Part shown: positions 15,834 through 24,022 of the stretch, piece by piece
How positions within the stretch are numbered: position 1 is the stretch's first letter
Layout: the number at the start of each line of letters is the position of its first letter
From: Lachnospiraceae bacterium
GTDB lineage: Bacteria > Bacillota > Clostridia > Lachnospirales > Lachnospiraceae
DNA length: 26,152 bases
Reading direction: 5' to 3'
Assembly (NCBI GenBank): GCA_900772845.1
Contig: CAAGSD010000010.1
Location: forward strand, 1-26,152
Translations under genes and position numbers: made by a program
Notes under the pieces: model-generated
Database searches by the model: none
What the model saw: only the letters and a program-made list of their open reading frames with translations
Told to the model about the DNA's origin: nothing

Positions 15834-15921
15834 TGACAAAGCAAATACTACCGCAGAAAAAAAGAAAAGTCAATAGCAGGAAAAATAATTGGGAGAAAAG
15901 TATCAGCAAGAATGGAAAAAC

Positions 15922-16188
15922 TCAGTCTTCCTCGATGATCTGGATTTCCAGATAGTCAAAATCAATCGTCTCTACAAAGCTGTCCTGGGTGAAGCGGGTC
16001 TTATTATGGCGTTTAAAGTCAGCGATATTCATATCCAGCCAGATCGGAGTACCGAGGTCGAACTGATGACAGACTTCATCCAGAGAGTGAAAAACTTTGT
16101 GAGTACGGGTATCATCACTGCAGTCTTCAATGCAGGTGTCCTTCAGCATATGATTATTTTTAAAAATTTTGGCCCACATACGGAACAT
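15922..16188 (-). CDS. Small hypothetical protein
   Basis: An 88-residue soluble protein with no signal peptide or membrane segment. I do not recognise a named domain, though the sequence has the look of a small protein conserved in Lachnospiraceae: MFRMWAKIFKNNHMLKDT at the start, HSLDEVCHQFDLGTPIWLD in the middle and FDYLEIQIIEED at the end. It is evidently expressed: AAGGAG lies 8 bases before the ATG and a near-perfect sigma-A promoter sits at 16241-16269. There are three Cys residues, two of them in DTCIEDC (17-23). The function is unknown, and its divergent neighbour is the alarmone synthetase. Confidence 0.78.
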   Translation of the reverse strand: MFRMWAKIFKNNHMLKDTCIEDCSDDTRTHKVFHSLDEVCHQFDLGTPIWLDMNIADFKRHNKTRFTQDSFVETIDFDYLEIQIIEED

Positions 16189-16240
16189 AGAAAATCTCCT
16201 TACGCAAAAAAAGTTCAGACAGACTTGTCATTAATAATAA

Positions 16241-16269
16241 ATTATAATAGGAAGCGGTTTTCCCTGCAA
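16241..16269 (-). promoter_or_regulatory. Sigma-A promoter of the small hypothetical gene
   Basis: On the minus strand TTGCAG (16264-16269), 17 bases, then TATAAT (16241-16246). A 7-bp inverted repeat, TTCCCTG (16260-16266) with CAGGGAA (16277-16283), overlaps the -35 and could be a repressor site. Confidence 0.75.
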
Positions 16270-16371
16270 GCGGAATCAGGGAATAAAACCTGACATATCT
16301 ACAAAATTGCCCAATCAATCTTAAAAATTAATAAAGGTTTTGTTAAAATTATACATTTTTAAAAGGAGGTA

Positions 16372-16380
16372 TGCTATAAT
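16372..16380 (+). promoter_or_regulatory. Extended -10 promoter of the alarmone synthetase gene
   Basis: TGCTATAAT is a TG-n-TATAAT extended -10. No matching -35 is present. Transcription from here gives a leader of about 110 bases that contains several hairpins. Confidence 0.55.
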
Positions 16381-16409
16381 TATCATGAATATATGGTACG
16401 AAAGCAGAA

Positions 16410-16478
16410 TTTCCGTAACGGAAAAGCGTCTACGGAAGTAAGAAATATGGCAACATGGTCACAGGTATTTTGTGTGAC
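16410..16478 (+). other. Leader hairpins upstream of the alarmone synthetase
   Basis: TTTCCG (16410-16415) can pair with CGGAAA (16419-16424), or instead TTCCGTA (16411-16417) with TACGGAA (16431-16437); the two are mutually exclusive. A separate hairpin joins GTCACA (16458-16463) and TGTGAC (16473-16478), about 20 bases before the start codon. No ligand-binding class is recognised. Confidence 0.45.
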
Positions 16479-16498
16479 AGAATAGATTGAGAGGGAAT

Positions 16499-17167
16499 AT
16501 GGAGTTTAAGGTAGAAAACGGGGACGGAATCGACAGCTGGAAGGAGGTTACATTGGTATACAGTGCAGCACTGCGTCAGATGGAGACGAAGATGCAGATC
16601 TTGAATGATGAATTCCAGCATGTACACCAGTACAATCCCATCGAACACATTAAGGCGCGCATTAAGACCCCCGAAAGCATTGTCAAAAAGTTGAAGCGTT
16701 ACGGACAGGAATCCACTATAGATAATATGGTAAAGTACATCAATGATATTGCGGGAATCCGTATCATATGTTCCTTCACGTCCGATATTTATCGTATTGC
16801 GGATATGATCAGAGATCAGAAGGACATTCAGGTGATCGCAGTGAAGGATTACATCACTTACCCCAAGGCCAGCGGTTATAAAAGCTATCATATGATTGTC
16901 AGCATTCCGGTCTATTTGTCCGACCGCACAGTGGACACGAAAGTGGAGATACAGATCCGTACGGTTGCCATGGATTTCTGGGCAAGTTTAGAGCACAAAA
17001 TACATTATAAATTCGAAGGGGATGCCCCGGAGAATATCAAGAATGAACTGGTAGAGTGTGCCCGAATGGTATCGGATCTGGATGCAAGAATGCTGTCATT
17101 GAACGAAGAGATTCTGGCAATCAGCAAAAAGAGGGAAGAAGAAAGCGCTAAAAAGGAAACTACATAA
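16499..17167 (+). CDS. Small alarmone synthetase, GTP pyrophosphokinase family
   Basis: A 222-residue cytoplasmic enzyme that transfers pyrophosphate from ATP to GTP or GDP to make (p)ppGpp. It carries only the synthetase domain, with no HD hydrolase, TGS or ACT regions, so it is a RelQ/RelP-type small synthetase. Motifs are RIKTPESIVKKLKRYG (54-69), DIAGIRIICSF (83-93), the substrate-binding YPKASGYKSYH (121-131) and the catalytic VEIQIRTVAMDFWASLEHKIHYK (149-171). A charged helical tail (about 190-222) may support the tetramer typical of RelQ. The ATG at 16499 has GAGAGGG upstream; the TTG at 16487 overlaps that site and is rejected. It is monocistronic and ends at a bidirectional terminator. 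Confidence 0.93.
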   Translation: MEFKVENGDGIDSWKEVTLVYSAALRQMETKMQILNDEFQHVHQYNPIEHIKARIKTPESIVKKLKRYGQESTIDNMVKYINDIAGIRIICSFTSDIYRIADMIRDQKDIQVIAVKDYITYPKASGYKSYHMIVSIPVYLSDRTVDTKVEIQIRTVAMDFWASLEHKIHYKFEGDAPENIKNELVECARMVSDLDARMLSLNEEILAISKKREEESAKKETT

Positions 17168-17183
17168 AAGGGTAAAAATAATA

Positions 17184-17220
17184 CCTTCTGAGTAAAACTA
17201 ACAGTACTCAGAAGGCATTT
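17184..17220. terminator. Bidirectional terminator between synthetase and lipoprotein genes
   Basis: CCTTCTGAGTA (17184-17194) and TACTCAGAAGG (17205-17215) are perfect 11-bp arms with a 10-base loop. CATTTTG follows on the plus strand, and TATTATTTTTA on the minus strand, so it can end both converging transcripts. Confidence 0.85.
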
Positions 17221-17259
17221 TGATGTAGTGCAACAGGCTGCCTGCAATAGATACAGCAA

Positions 17260-17826
17260 TTAATAGTTCATGCCGCTGATACCAAGTCTGCCGTCCTGTA
17301 CGCTGAAAATCATATTGGGGGCATCTCCGGTACTGTAGAGAGTAAATCCTGCCATGCTGGGACTTAAGTCGGACAGACCGGCATTGGCGATAGAATCTTT
17401 CATTTCATCGGTGAAGATTTTATCGGCACCCAGAGCAATCAGGTCTTCTTTGCTTTCGATGACACTGCCGTCAGCAATAGATACATAGACCGGGTAATGG
17501 GTCAGATCAGCCAGAGCCTCCAGATCTTCATTGGCTACCGCTGCCTGGATTTCCTTGGCGAAAGCCACAGCATCCTCGGTGGGAACCGCAAAGTTATCTT
17601 CATAAGAAGTTTCGGAAGCAGCATCGGAAGCAATGGTCGTTTCAGCGGCTGTTTCCGTAGCAGCAGAACTTTCAGCGTTGGAGGCTTCCGAACTGCTTTC
17701 TGTAGTCTGACTTTCGGAGGTTACGGTGCTTTCCGTGGAAGCAGTACTGTTTCCCTGACTGCCGCAGGCAGCAAAAGACAGTACCATAACAGTAGTTAAA
17801 AGTGCACAAATCATTTTATTTTTCAT
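17260..17826 (-). CDS. Secreted lipoprotein with Ser/Thr-rich linker
   Basis: A 188-residue predicted lipoprotein. The signal peptide ends in LSFAAC with Cys21 as the lipid-anchored residue. Residues about 22-75 are a low-complexity Ser/Thr/Glu/Ala linker that would span the cell wall. The rest, from EDNFAVPTEDAVAFAKEI to the end, forms one small domain: a helix, then DLEALADLTHYPVYV, DGSVIESKEDLIALGADKIFTDEM and a closing strand LGISGMNY. That arrangement recalls NTF2-like or DUF4878-type lipoprotein domains, but I cannot assign it firmly. The ATG at 17826 has AAAGGAG 8 bases upstream; the frame is open for 40 more codons, but these would bury the signal peptide. The function is unknown. Confidence 0.82.
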   Translation of the reverse strand: MKNKMICALLTTVMVLSFAACGSQGNSTASTESTVTSESQTTESSSEASNAESSAATETAAETTIASDAASETSYEDNFAVPTEDAVAFAKEIQAAVANEDLEALADLTHYPVYVSIADGSVIESKEDLIALGADKIFTDEMKDSIANAGLSDLSPSMAGFTLYSTGDAPNMIFSVQDGRLGISGMNY

Positions 17827-17927
17827 AATAGAAACTCCTTTCGTAATAAAACCCTTTTTTACAGGTCTCTGATGGTTAGATGGTGCAGTCACCATAAAAG
17901 TTTCAAAAAATAATTTTTTTTTAACAT

Positions 17928-17953
17928 CCACAAAAAATCGCCACAAAAAATCG
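17928..17953. repeat. Two-copy 13-bp tandem repeat
   Basis: CCACAAAAAATCG occurs twice head to tail in the divergent gap between the lipoprotein and transglutaminase genes (17827-18043). It could be a pair of regulator half-sites or a slippage product. Confidence 0.75.
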
Positions 17954-18043
17954 ACCTTCTGTTAAAATATGATGTCGGGTCAAAATATTAAAGGTTACAA
18001 TACTAAAATATGAAAGAGTAAGAAAACAGAACAGGAAACTACC

Positions 18044-19099
18044 ATGGAAGCATATTACTATCAGAAAATGAATAAACGGGGACAGGCTGCCTATCACGCC
18101 ATGCAGCAGGGCGTCTTGGAAATGGCAGATGAAATTCAGCTGCCACGGATCCCGGCGGAGGAACTGTATGACGTGTTTTTCCGGCTGCGGCTGGATCACC
18201 CGGAGATCTTCTGGGTGGTGAGCTACCGGTACAAGTATTATCAGGACTCCCCCAACATTATCTTCGTCCCGGAGTATCTGTTTGAAAAAAATAAGATCAG
18301 GGAGCACCAGAAAGCCATGCAGTCCAGGGTGGAAAAACTGGTACGGCCTGCCGCAAAGTTCACAGAGTGGGAAAAAGAGAAGTACATTCATGATTTTATC
18401 TGTGAAAATATTACCTACGATAAGCTGAAAAAACCTTATTCCCATGAGATCATCGGTCCTCTGGGACAGGGGGTAGGCGTCTGCGAGGGCATTGCCAAGG
18501 CAGTAAAGGTGCTGTGCGATGCGTTGGGTGTGTGGTGTGTCGTCGCCATCTGCGGTAACAATCCGGGGAAGGGGATCAAGTATCGCCATACCTGGAATAT
18601 TGTGCGGATCGGCGGGCAGTACTATCATCTGGATGCGACCTTTGACAATACCTTGGGGAAACATCAGGGTAATGGGGAGGCACCAGGAGAGATCCGCTAT
18701 GATTATTTTAATCTGGGAGATAAGGCGGTGTTCCGGGATCATGAGCCTCTGATCGCACCGGCACCCGACTGTCCGGACAATGATCATTTTTACTATAAGG
18801 AGAAAAAACTTTCCTTTACGAAAACGGAAGAAGTATACAAAAGAGCGATACAAATGGCGAAGAAAAGCCGGGCTCTCACGTTCCAGTGGCGGGGAGGATA
18901 TCTGACCAGAGAAGTCCTGCAGGAGCTGTCGGAGCTGATCCGCAAGGCGGGCGAAGAGCGGCAGAAAACCGCCCGGATCAGTCTCAACTGGTCACAGGCG
19001 GTGATTCATTTCAGCTATGTGGAAAATACAGGCATCCTGGAGCCGCAGGTCATTATGGAGGATGCCAACGAAGGAGAACAGTTCGACACTGGGGAATAA
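18044..19099 (+). CDS. Transglutaminase-like superfamily protein, cytoplasmic
   Basis: A 351-residue protein with an intact papain-like triad: Cys147 in GVGVCEGIAKAV, His182 in KYRHTWNIV and Asp197 in YHLDATFDNT. This is the pattern of the transglutaminase/protease-like domain (about 110-215), preceded by the usual helical KYIHDFICENITYD segment. The first 100 residues resemble the leading region of such proteins in Clostridia. The tail after about 250 is charged and has a separate small domain (RALTFQWRGGYLTREVLQEL). There is no signal peptide, whereas many relatives are secreted. It may cleave or cross-link proteins, but the substrate is unknown. A weak AGGA site precedes the ATG. It ends 9 bases from the convergent dus gene. 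Confidence 0.82.
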   Translation: MEAYYYQKMNKRGQAAYHAMQQGVLEMADEIQLPRIPAEELYDVFFRLRLDHPEIFWVVSYRYKYYQDSPNIIFVPEYLFEKNKIREHQKAMQSRVEKLVRPAAKFTEWEKEKYIHDFICENITYDKLKKPYSHEIIGPLGQGVGVCEGIAKAVKVLCDALGVWCVVAICGNNPGKGIKYRHTWNIVRIGGQYYHLDATFDNTLGKHQGNGEAPGEIRYDYFNLGDKAVFRDHEPLIAPAPDCPDNDHFYYKEKKLSFTKTEEVYKRAIQMAKKSRALTFQWRGGYLTREVLQELSELIRKAGEERQKTARISLNWSQAVIHFSYVENTGILEPQVIMEDANEGEQFDTGE

Positions 19100-19108
19100 A
19101 TGTCCTGA

Positions 19109-20068
19109 TTATTTCAAAGCACATTCCCGGAACAAGCTGTTGACAGCAAGCTTATAGTCACTGACATCTGTGGCTTTGCGGATCTTTTTCACGTATTTAT
19201 CAGGAGACTCGAAGCTCCGGCTTAAGAAAGTCCAGAGATCTTTCATTTTATACAGTGTATTGGTATCACCGGACATGATCTCCTGATACCCCGTCAGAAG
19301 GGAACTGTGGAATTCCTTTAAGACAACCAGACGGTCTTCCGAGGACGGCAGGGATCCTCCTTCCGAGTCGGCGGAAGCAGCTTTCAAATGTTGTAACAGT
19401 CCCGGGTTCTGCAAAATCCCCCGCCCGATCATGACGGTATCTATCATGGGAAGTTGCGCAAGAATCTGCGAAAGCGTCCTAGGAGAAGTGATGTCACCGT
19501 TATAACACAGCGGGCATTGTAAGGATTCGGCTGCTTCCGCAAAAGCCTCCAGATGAGGAGTTCCCTTGTAGCCTTCCTTTTGTAGTCTGGGATGGATGAT
19601 CAGCTCTTTTATGGGAAATTTTTGATATATTTTAAGCAGTTGTGCCCATTCATCCATGTAGTCCATGCCGATGCGGGTCTTGATGGAGATTTCCAGCGGA
19701 CATTTTTCGAAGATCTCGTCCAGAAAATCCTCCAGTTCCCGGGGCGTGCCTAAGAAGCCGGCACCACGGTTTCTTGCCACCACCGTCCCTGAAGGGCAGC
19801 CCAGATTCAGATTGACTTCGTGGTAGCCGTACCCGGCCAGCTGTTCTGCCAGCGACAGGAATTCCTCTGCCTTATTGGTCAGAATCTGCGGCACCGTGTA
19901 CATGCCCTCGTTATGCTCCGGCATCACATCGTTGCGTTCCCGGCTGTTCATGTGCCGGTTGGAGATAAACGGGGTAAAATATTTATCCATACCGCCGTAA
20001 TAGCGGTTCCAGTTAGTGCGGAAATTATAAGTGGTCAGTCCCTCCATGGGGGCGAGATAATATTTCAT
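19109..20068 (-). CDS. dus: tRNA-dihydrouridine synthase
   Basis: A 319-residue flavoenzyme that reduces uridine to dihydrouridine in tRNA D-loops using FMN and NADPH. Landmarks are YLAPMEGLTTYNFR at 4-17 (FMN contact), EVNLNLGCPSGTVVARNRGAGFLG at 84-107 with the catalytic Cys91, ISIKTRIGMD at 127-136, ELIIHPR, CYNGDI and IGRGILQNPG for the phosphate of FMN. It is typical in length for the Dus family. The frame opens 31 codons upstream, but the family start MKYYLAPMEG is at 20068. The ribosome binding site GGAAAGG is 13 bases away within a leader motif shared with plsC. A consensus-like promoter lies at 20133-20161, inside the region that the longer frame would cover. Confidence 0.92.
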   Translation of the reverse strand: MKYYLAPMEGLTTYNFRTNWNRYYGGMDKYFTPFISNRHMNSRERNDVMPEHNEGMYTVPQILTNKAEEFLSLAEQLAGYGYHEVNLNLGCPSGTVVARNRGAGFLGTPRELEDFLDEIFEKCPLEISIKTRIGMDYMDEWAQLLKIYQKFPIKELIIHPRLQKEGYKGTPHLEAFAEAAESLQCPLCYNGDITSPRTLSQILAQLPMIDTVMIGRGILQNPGLLQHLKAASADSEGGSLPSSEDRLVVLKEFHSSLLTGYQEIMSGDTNTLYKMKDLWTFLSRSFESPDKYVKKIRKATDVSDYKLAVNSLFRECALK

Positions 20069-20077
20069 AAAAAATGT

Positions 20078-20098
20078 ATGCCTTTCCGTAACCTGCAA
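20078..20098 (-). repeat. Shared leader motif, copy before dus
   Basis: This is a 20-of-21 match to 9539-9559 in the same orientation and at the same distance from its gene. The minus strand reads TTGCAGGTTACGGAAAGGC then AT, with the start codon 9 bases on. Confidence 0.75.
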
Positions 20099-20132
20099 GC
20101 GTTCCACTGCATTCCGTCGTATGCTTTCGCAG

Positions 20133-20161
20133 ATTGTACTTTGTATCGGGTGTTTTGCCAA
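20133..20161 (-). promoter_or_regulatory. Sigma-A promoter of dus
   Basis: On the minus strand TTGGCA (20156-20161), 17 bases, then TACAAT (20133-20138). The transcript would start about 60 bases before the ATG, so the shared leader motif lies in the mRNA. Confidence 0.65.
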
Positions 20162-20200
20162 ATCCCTTATTCAGAGATATTCTCAATAACGGGATTGCCC

Positions 20201-20232
20201 TTTACATGATTATAAACAGTTACTATTATAAT
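20201..20232 (+). promoter_or_regulatory. Promoter of the methyltransferase gene
   Basis: TTTACA (20201-20206), 17 bases, TATTAT (20224-20229), overlapping a TATAAT at 20227-20232. The leader to the ATG at 20305 is about 70 bases. Confidence 0.55.
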
Positions 20233-20304
20233 AGAGATAGTAAAAATTGCAAAGAAAACCGCAAAGATCCAAAAAGAAAGCGGCTGGAAGAAGGAATAAA
20301 GATC

Positions 20305-20985
20305 ATGACTGAAAAAACAGAAAATAATACCATAAACCTAACCACCAACGAACGCACCCAGCAGGAGATCACCATCTCCGGCAACCCCGGAAAACCGATC
20401 GGGGAGGATGGGGAGAAGATGCTGCGCCGCATGAACGAAAGCCACTACGCAGTGACTGGCTGGGCGCTGGAACACTGGAAGATCCGGGAGAATGACCGGA
20501 TTCTGGACATCGGCTGCGGTGGAGGAGCAACACTGAAACGCATGAGTGAAGAGGTGCGTGACGGACATCTGACCGGAGTGGATTATTCTGCCACTTCACT
20601 GGAGCTTTCCGGGAAAACCAATGCAGAGGCACTGCAACAGGGAAAAATGGATCTTGTGGAGGCCTCCGTGGAAAAGCTTCCTTTTGTAGACAATGCTTTT
20701 GACAAGATCATTACGGTGGAAAGCTTTTATTTCTGGCCAGAGCCTGCGGAGAATCTGAAAGAAGTCTGCCGGGTATTGAAGAAACAGGGAACCTTTTTAC
20801 TGGTGGCAGACATTTACCAGAAGGAGGATCTGCCGGAACGGGTGCGGGAAAACATTCAAAGATTCCATCTGTTTAATCCCACACCGGAAGAATTCCGGGA
20901 ACTGCTGGAAAATGCAGGATTTGAAGAGGTACGGGTTCACTTAAAAGACGGCGAGGACTGGATCTGCGCGGAAGGGCACAAATAA
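20305..20985 (+). CDS. Class I SAM-dependent methyltransferase
   Basis: A 226-residue cytoplasmic enzyme with the Rossmann-like methyltransferase fold. Motif I is RILDIGCGGGATL at 65-77, followed by the acidic residue after strand 2 in LTGVDYS, then VEASVEKLPFVDNAFDKIITVESFYFWPE, which matches the UbiE/type 11 methyltransferase pattern, and the post-motif helix LKEVCRVLKKQGTFLLV. The leading HYAVTGWALEHW segment suggests a small-molecule substrate but does not identify it. The frame continues upstream of the chosen ATG across the promoter, so I start at 20305, where GAAGGA precedes. It lies 123 bases before the GH28 gene on the same strand, with no strong terminator between them. Confidence 0.85.
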   Translation: MTEKTENNTINLTTNERTQQEITISGNPGKPIGEDGEKMLRRMNESHYAVTGWALEHWKIRENDRILDIGCGGGATLKRMSEEVRDGHLTGVDYSATSLELSGKTNAEALQQGKMDLVEASVEKLPFVDNAFDKIITVESFYFWPEPAENLKEVCRVLKKQGTFLLVADIYQKEDLPERVRENIQRFHLFNPTPEEFRELLENAGFEEVRVHLKDGEDWICAEGHK

Positions 20986-21108
20986 GCAGTAGAACCCTTC
21001 GGAAAAACGCAAAAACCGGGTGGAAGTCCGAAACGGAACACGCTAGAATCAGAAACGTAGAAAATGTGAAAGTATCCATGAAAATATTCAAAGGAGAAAA
21101 CAATAACC

Positions 21109-22419
21109 ATGTATAATCAGAATTATAAAGTAGAACTTCCCCGATTTCCAGAACGGGAGGTATCCATAGCGGAATATGGTGCAAAAAGCGGTGATTTACA
21201 GATCGAGACCGGCAGACACAATGCGGAGGCTATTAACCGTGCAATCTGCGAGGTGTCCGAGCAGGGCGGCGGTACAGTAAGAGTTCCGGCAGGCATCTGG
21301 GCGGTGGCTCCATTCCGGCTGTTAAGTGGTGTAAATCTTCATCTGGACAGTCAGGCAATGTTAAAATTCATCAAATCAAAAGAGGATTATCCGCTGCGGA
21401 TCACCAGTTATGAAGGCCAGGACTGCATCCGTACCGTGTCTCCCATCACAGCGGAAAATGCAGAGAATATAGCCATCACCGGAGAAGGCATCATTGACGG
21501 AAGCGGTGACAAATGGCGCCCGGTCAAGAAATTTAAGATGACAGAAAAACAGTGGGATGCTTTGTTTGCAATCAGCCCTTATGTGCTGGAGACGAAAGAG
21601 ACAGCAATCTGGATGCCCACGGAGTCTATTTTAAGGGGAAACCACCACAACATTCAGGGAACCACCGAGGAAGCACTGGCTGCCGCAGCGCCGTATTATG
21701 ATTTTTACCGCCCGGTGATGATCAGCCTGCGTCATTGCAAAAAGGTACTTCTGCAGGGCGTGACCTTTATGAACTCTCCGGCATGGAATATTCATCCCTA
21801 TTTCTGCGAGAGCCTTACAGTGGACAGCGTGCAGATCCGCAATCCCTATTATGCCCAGAACGGTGACGGTATTGATGTGGAATCCTGCACCAATGTGCAT
21901 ATTCATCACAGCACCTTTGAGACCGGAGATGATGCTATCTGCATGAAGTCTGGCAAAAACGCCATTGCCCGCAGAATCGAAGGTCCCTGCAGCAATGTTT
22001 ACATCCATGACTGTCTGGTGAATGAAGGCCATGGCGGTTTCGTCATCGGCAGTGAGATGTCCCGTGGGGTAAAGGATATTCTGGTGGAGAACTGTACTTT
22101 CGTGGGAACCGATGTGGGCATCCGCATGAAGAGTGCTCTGGGCCGCGGTGGTGTGGTGGAAAATATCACTCTCCGCAATATCCATATGAGTGAGATCAAA
22201 GGAGAAGCGGTCATCCTGACCATGTCCTATGTCCTTAATTCCCTGAACCGTAACGAGACCATTGCTATGGAAAATGAGGAAGACATCCCGTATTTCAGAG
22301 ATCTGCATATGGAAAATATTGAAGTCACCGGCTGTAGACAGTTCACCAAGATCGAGCCTCTGCAGGGCAGGCCGGAGACGATCCGGAATGTTGTGGTAAA
22401 TGGACAGAAGCTGGTGTAA
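21109..22419 (+). CDS. GH28 polygalacturonase, probably intracellular exo-type
   Basis: A 436-residue right-handed beta-helix pectinase that hydrolyses alpha-1,4-galacturonic acid links. The four GH28 signatures are present: NGDGID at 251-256 (for NTD, catalytic Asp253), GDD at 273-275, GHG at 307-309 and RMK at 339-341 (for RIK). All three catalytic aspartates are kept. The protein has no signal peptide and starts straight into the beta-helix cap (VSIAEYGAKSGD), so it probably trims imported oligogalacturonides from the non-reducing end. The ATG has AAAGGAG about 11 bases upstream. No uronate isomerase, pectin lyase or oligosaccharide transporter is in the window, so the rest of that pathway must lie elsewhere. 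The C69 dipeptidase follows after 74 bases. Confidence 0.92.
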   Translation: MYNQNYKVELPRFPEREVSIAEYGAKSGDLQIETGRHNAEAINRAICEVSEQGGGTVRVPAGIWAVAPFRLLSGVNLHLDSQAMLKFIKSKEDYPLRITSYEGQDCIRTVSPITAENAENIAITGEGIIDGSGDKWRPVKKFKMTEKQWDALFAISPYVLETKETAIWMPTESILRGNHHNIQGTTEEALAAAAPYYDFYRPVMISLRHCKKVLLQGVTFMNSPAWNIHPYFCESLTVDSVQIRNPYYAQNGDGIDVESCTNVHIHHSTFETGDDAICMKSGKNAIARRIEGPCSNVYIHDCLVNEGHGGFVIGSEMSRGVKDILVENCTFVGTDVGIRMKSALGRGGVVENITLRNIHMSEIKGEAVILTMSYVLNSLNRNETIAMENEEDIPYFRDLHMENIEVTGCRQFTKIEPLQGRPETIRNVVVNGQKLV

Positions 22420-22493
22420 GGCTCCAGACAGGAAACAGATTTCCGGTACTCGCAGGAAAATTTTTGCAGCATAATAGCAGGGAGGTAATGATT

Positions 22494-23966
22494 ATGCCAT
22501 GTACAACCATATTAGTAGGAAAAAAGGCGTCTTATGACGGCTCCACCATGATCGCCCGCAACGACGATTCCCCTTCGGGACAGTTCATGCCAAAGAAATT
22601 CATCGTGGTGCATCCCGAAGAGCAGCCGGAAAAATACAAATCCGTGCTCTCCCATGTGGAGATCGGTCTGCCGGAGAATCCGATGCGGTATACCGCAGTG
22701 CCCAATGCACTGGATGGAGAGGGCATCTGGGCAGCACACGGTGTCAATGCGGCAGGCGTGGGAATGACCGCTACAGAGACCATCACTTCGAATGCCCGAG
22801 TTCTGGGAGCGGATCCGCTGGTGGAATATGTTCCGGCAAAGGATGGTGTGGAAGAGCTCCCCGGAGGCATCGGCGAGGAGGATATCGTGTCTCTGGTGCT
22901 TCCTTACATTCACAGTGCCAGAGAGGGTGTCACAAGACTGGGAAGCCTGCTGACGCAATATGGTACCTATGAAATGAACGGAATTGCTTTCTCGGATAAA
23001 AATGAGATCTGGTGGCTGGAGACTATCGGCGGCCATCACTGGATCGCCCGTAGAGTGCCGGATGATGCATATGTGGTGATGCCGAACCAGTTCGGAATTG
23101 ATGCTTTCGATCTGGAAGATGCCCTGACCGAGCAAAAGGAGCATATGTGCTCTGCGGATCTGAAAGAGTTTATTGCAAAGCATCATCTGGATCTGTCGCT
23201 GGACGGCAGCTTTTCTGCCAGAGATGCCTTTGGCAGTCATGACGATTCCGACCATGTATACAATACTGCGAGAGCCTGGTATATGCTGCGTACTCTGAAT
23301 CCCCGGACGCTCGTCTGGGATGGCCCGGATGCAGACTATACTCCTTTTTCCGATGACCTGCCCTGGTGTATGGTGCCGGAGAAGAAGATCACGGTGGAGG
23401 ATATAAAATACGTGCTGTCCTCCCATTATCAGGGAACACCCTATGATCCTTATGCTTCGTACGGTGATAAATCTATGTGTGGAGCATATCGATCTATCGG
23501 CATCAACCGTAATGATGACATGGCGCTGATCCAGATGCGTCAGGAGGGAGAGACCATCCAGTGGCTGGCACTGGCCTCTAACGCCTTTAATGTGCTGGCA
23601 CCTTTTTATACCGGTATCGACCGGACTCCGGAGTATTTATCCGGAACCACCGGAAAAGTCTCCACGGAGAATTTCTACTGGATAAGCCGTATGATCGCAG
23701 CCATGGCGGATGCTTCTTACAACAAATCCGTCTTCCACATAGAGCGTTATCAGGATAAGGTGGCGGCGAAGAGCCATGAGATCCTGAATCGTTATGATGC
23801 GCTGCTGGCACAGGAGACCGAAGAAGACGAACGTAAGAAGCTACAGGAAGAGGCAAACGAAAAGATTGCCGGAATGCTACAGGAGACAGCATCAGACACT
23901 CTGGACAAGGTGCTGTACGAACTCAGTGGGCAGATGAAAAACGCTTATGCCAGATCGGATGCGTAA
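22494..23966 (+). CDS. pepD: C69 family dipeptidase
   Basis: A 490-residue Ntn-hydrolase-type peptidase that releases amino acids from dipeptides in the cytoplasm. The N-terminus MPCTTILVGKKASYDGSTMIARNDD is the family signature; Cys3 becomes the nucleophile after removal of the first residues. Further family segments are GVNAAGVGMTATETITSNARVLGADP, REGVTRLGSLLTQYGTYEMNGIAFSDKNEIWWLETIGGHHW and YDPYASYG. The length is usual for dipeptidase A. The ATG at 22494 has GGGAGG about 9 bases upstream. Starts at 22464 or 22488 are in frame but would add residues before the nucleophile. It ends at a strong terminator and shares strand with GH28, possibly as one transcript. Confidence 0.92.
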   Translation: MPCTTILVGKKASYDGSTMIARNDDSPSGQFMPKKFIVVHPEEQPEKYKSVLSHVEIGLPENPMRYTAVPNALDGEGIWAAHGVNAAGVGMTATETITSNARVLGADPLVEYVPAKDGVEELPGGIGEEDIVSLVLPYIHSAREGVTRLGSLLTQYGTYEMNGIAFSDKNEIWWLETIGGHHWIARRVPDDAYVVMPNQFGIDAFDLEDALTEQKEHMCSADLKEFIAKHHLDLSLDGSFSARDAFGSHDDSDHVYNTARAWYMLRTLNPRTLVWDGPDADYTPFSDDLPWCMVPEKKITVEDIKYVLSSHYQGTPYDPYASYGDKSMCGAYRSIGINRNDDMALIQMRQEGETIQWLALASNAFNVLAPFYTGIDRTPEYLSGTTGKVSTENFYWISRMIAAMADASYNKSVFHIERYQDKVAAKSHEILNRYDALLAQETEEDERKKLQEEANEKIAGMLQETASDTLDKVLYELSGQMKNAYARSDA

Positions 23967-24022
23967 CTTTCCCGGCGGAAAAACCTGATTTCAATAGAAC
24001 TTCATATAGAAATAAATAAGAG

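Noticed and set aside
15889..16293. Open plus-strand frame of 134 codons
   Set aside because: It overlaps the small minus-strand gene (15922-16188) that has a promoter and ribosome binding site; this frame has a weak start and no family.
16385..16441. 18-codon leader peptide before the alarmone synthetase
   Set aside because: The AAGGAGG is 14 or more bases away and the predicted transcription start falls at or after its ATG, so it would hardly be translated.
17928..17953. Start of a CRISPR array
   Set aside because: Only two adjoining 13-bp copies with no spacer, and no cas genes.
17921..18853. Open minus-strand frame of 310 codons
   Set aside because: Antisense to the transglutaminase-like gene, whose catalytic triad is intact on the plus strand; no ribosome binding site.
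22512..23426. Open minus-strand frame of 304 codons
   Set aside because: Antisense to the C69 dipeptidase; composition is typical of a shadow frame.
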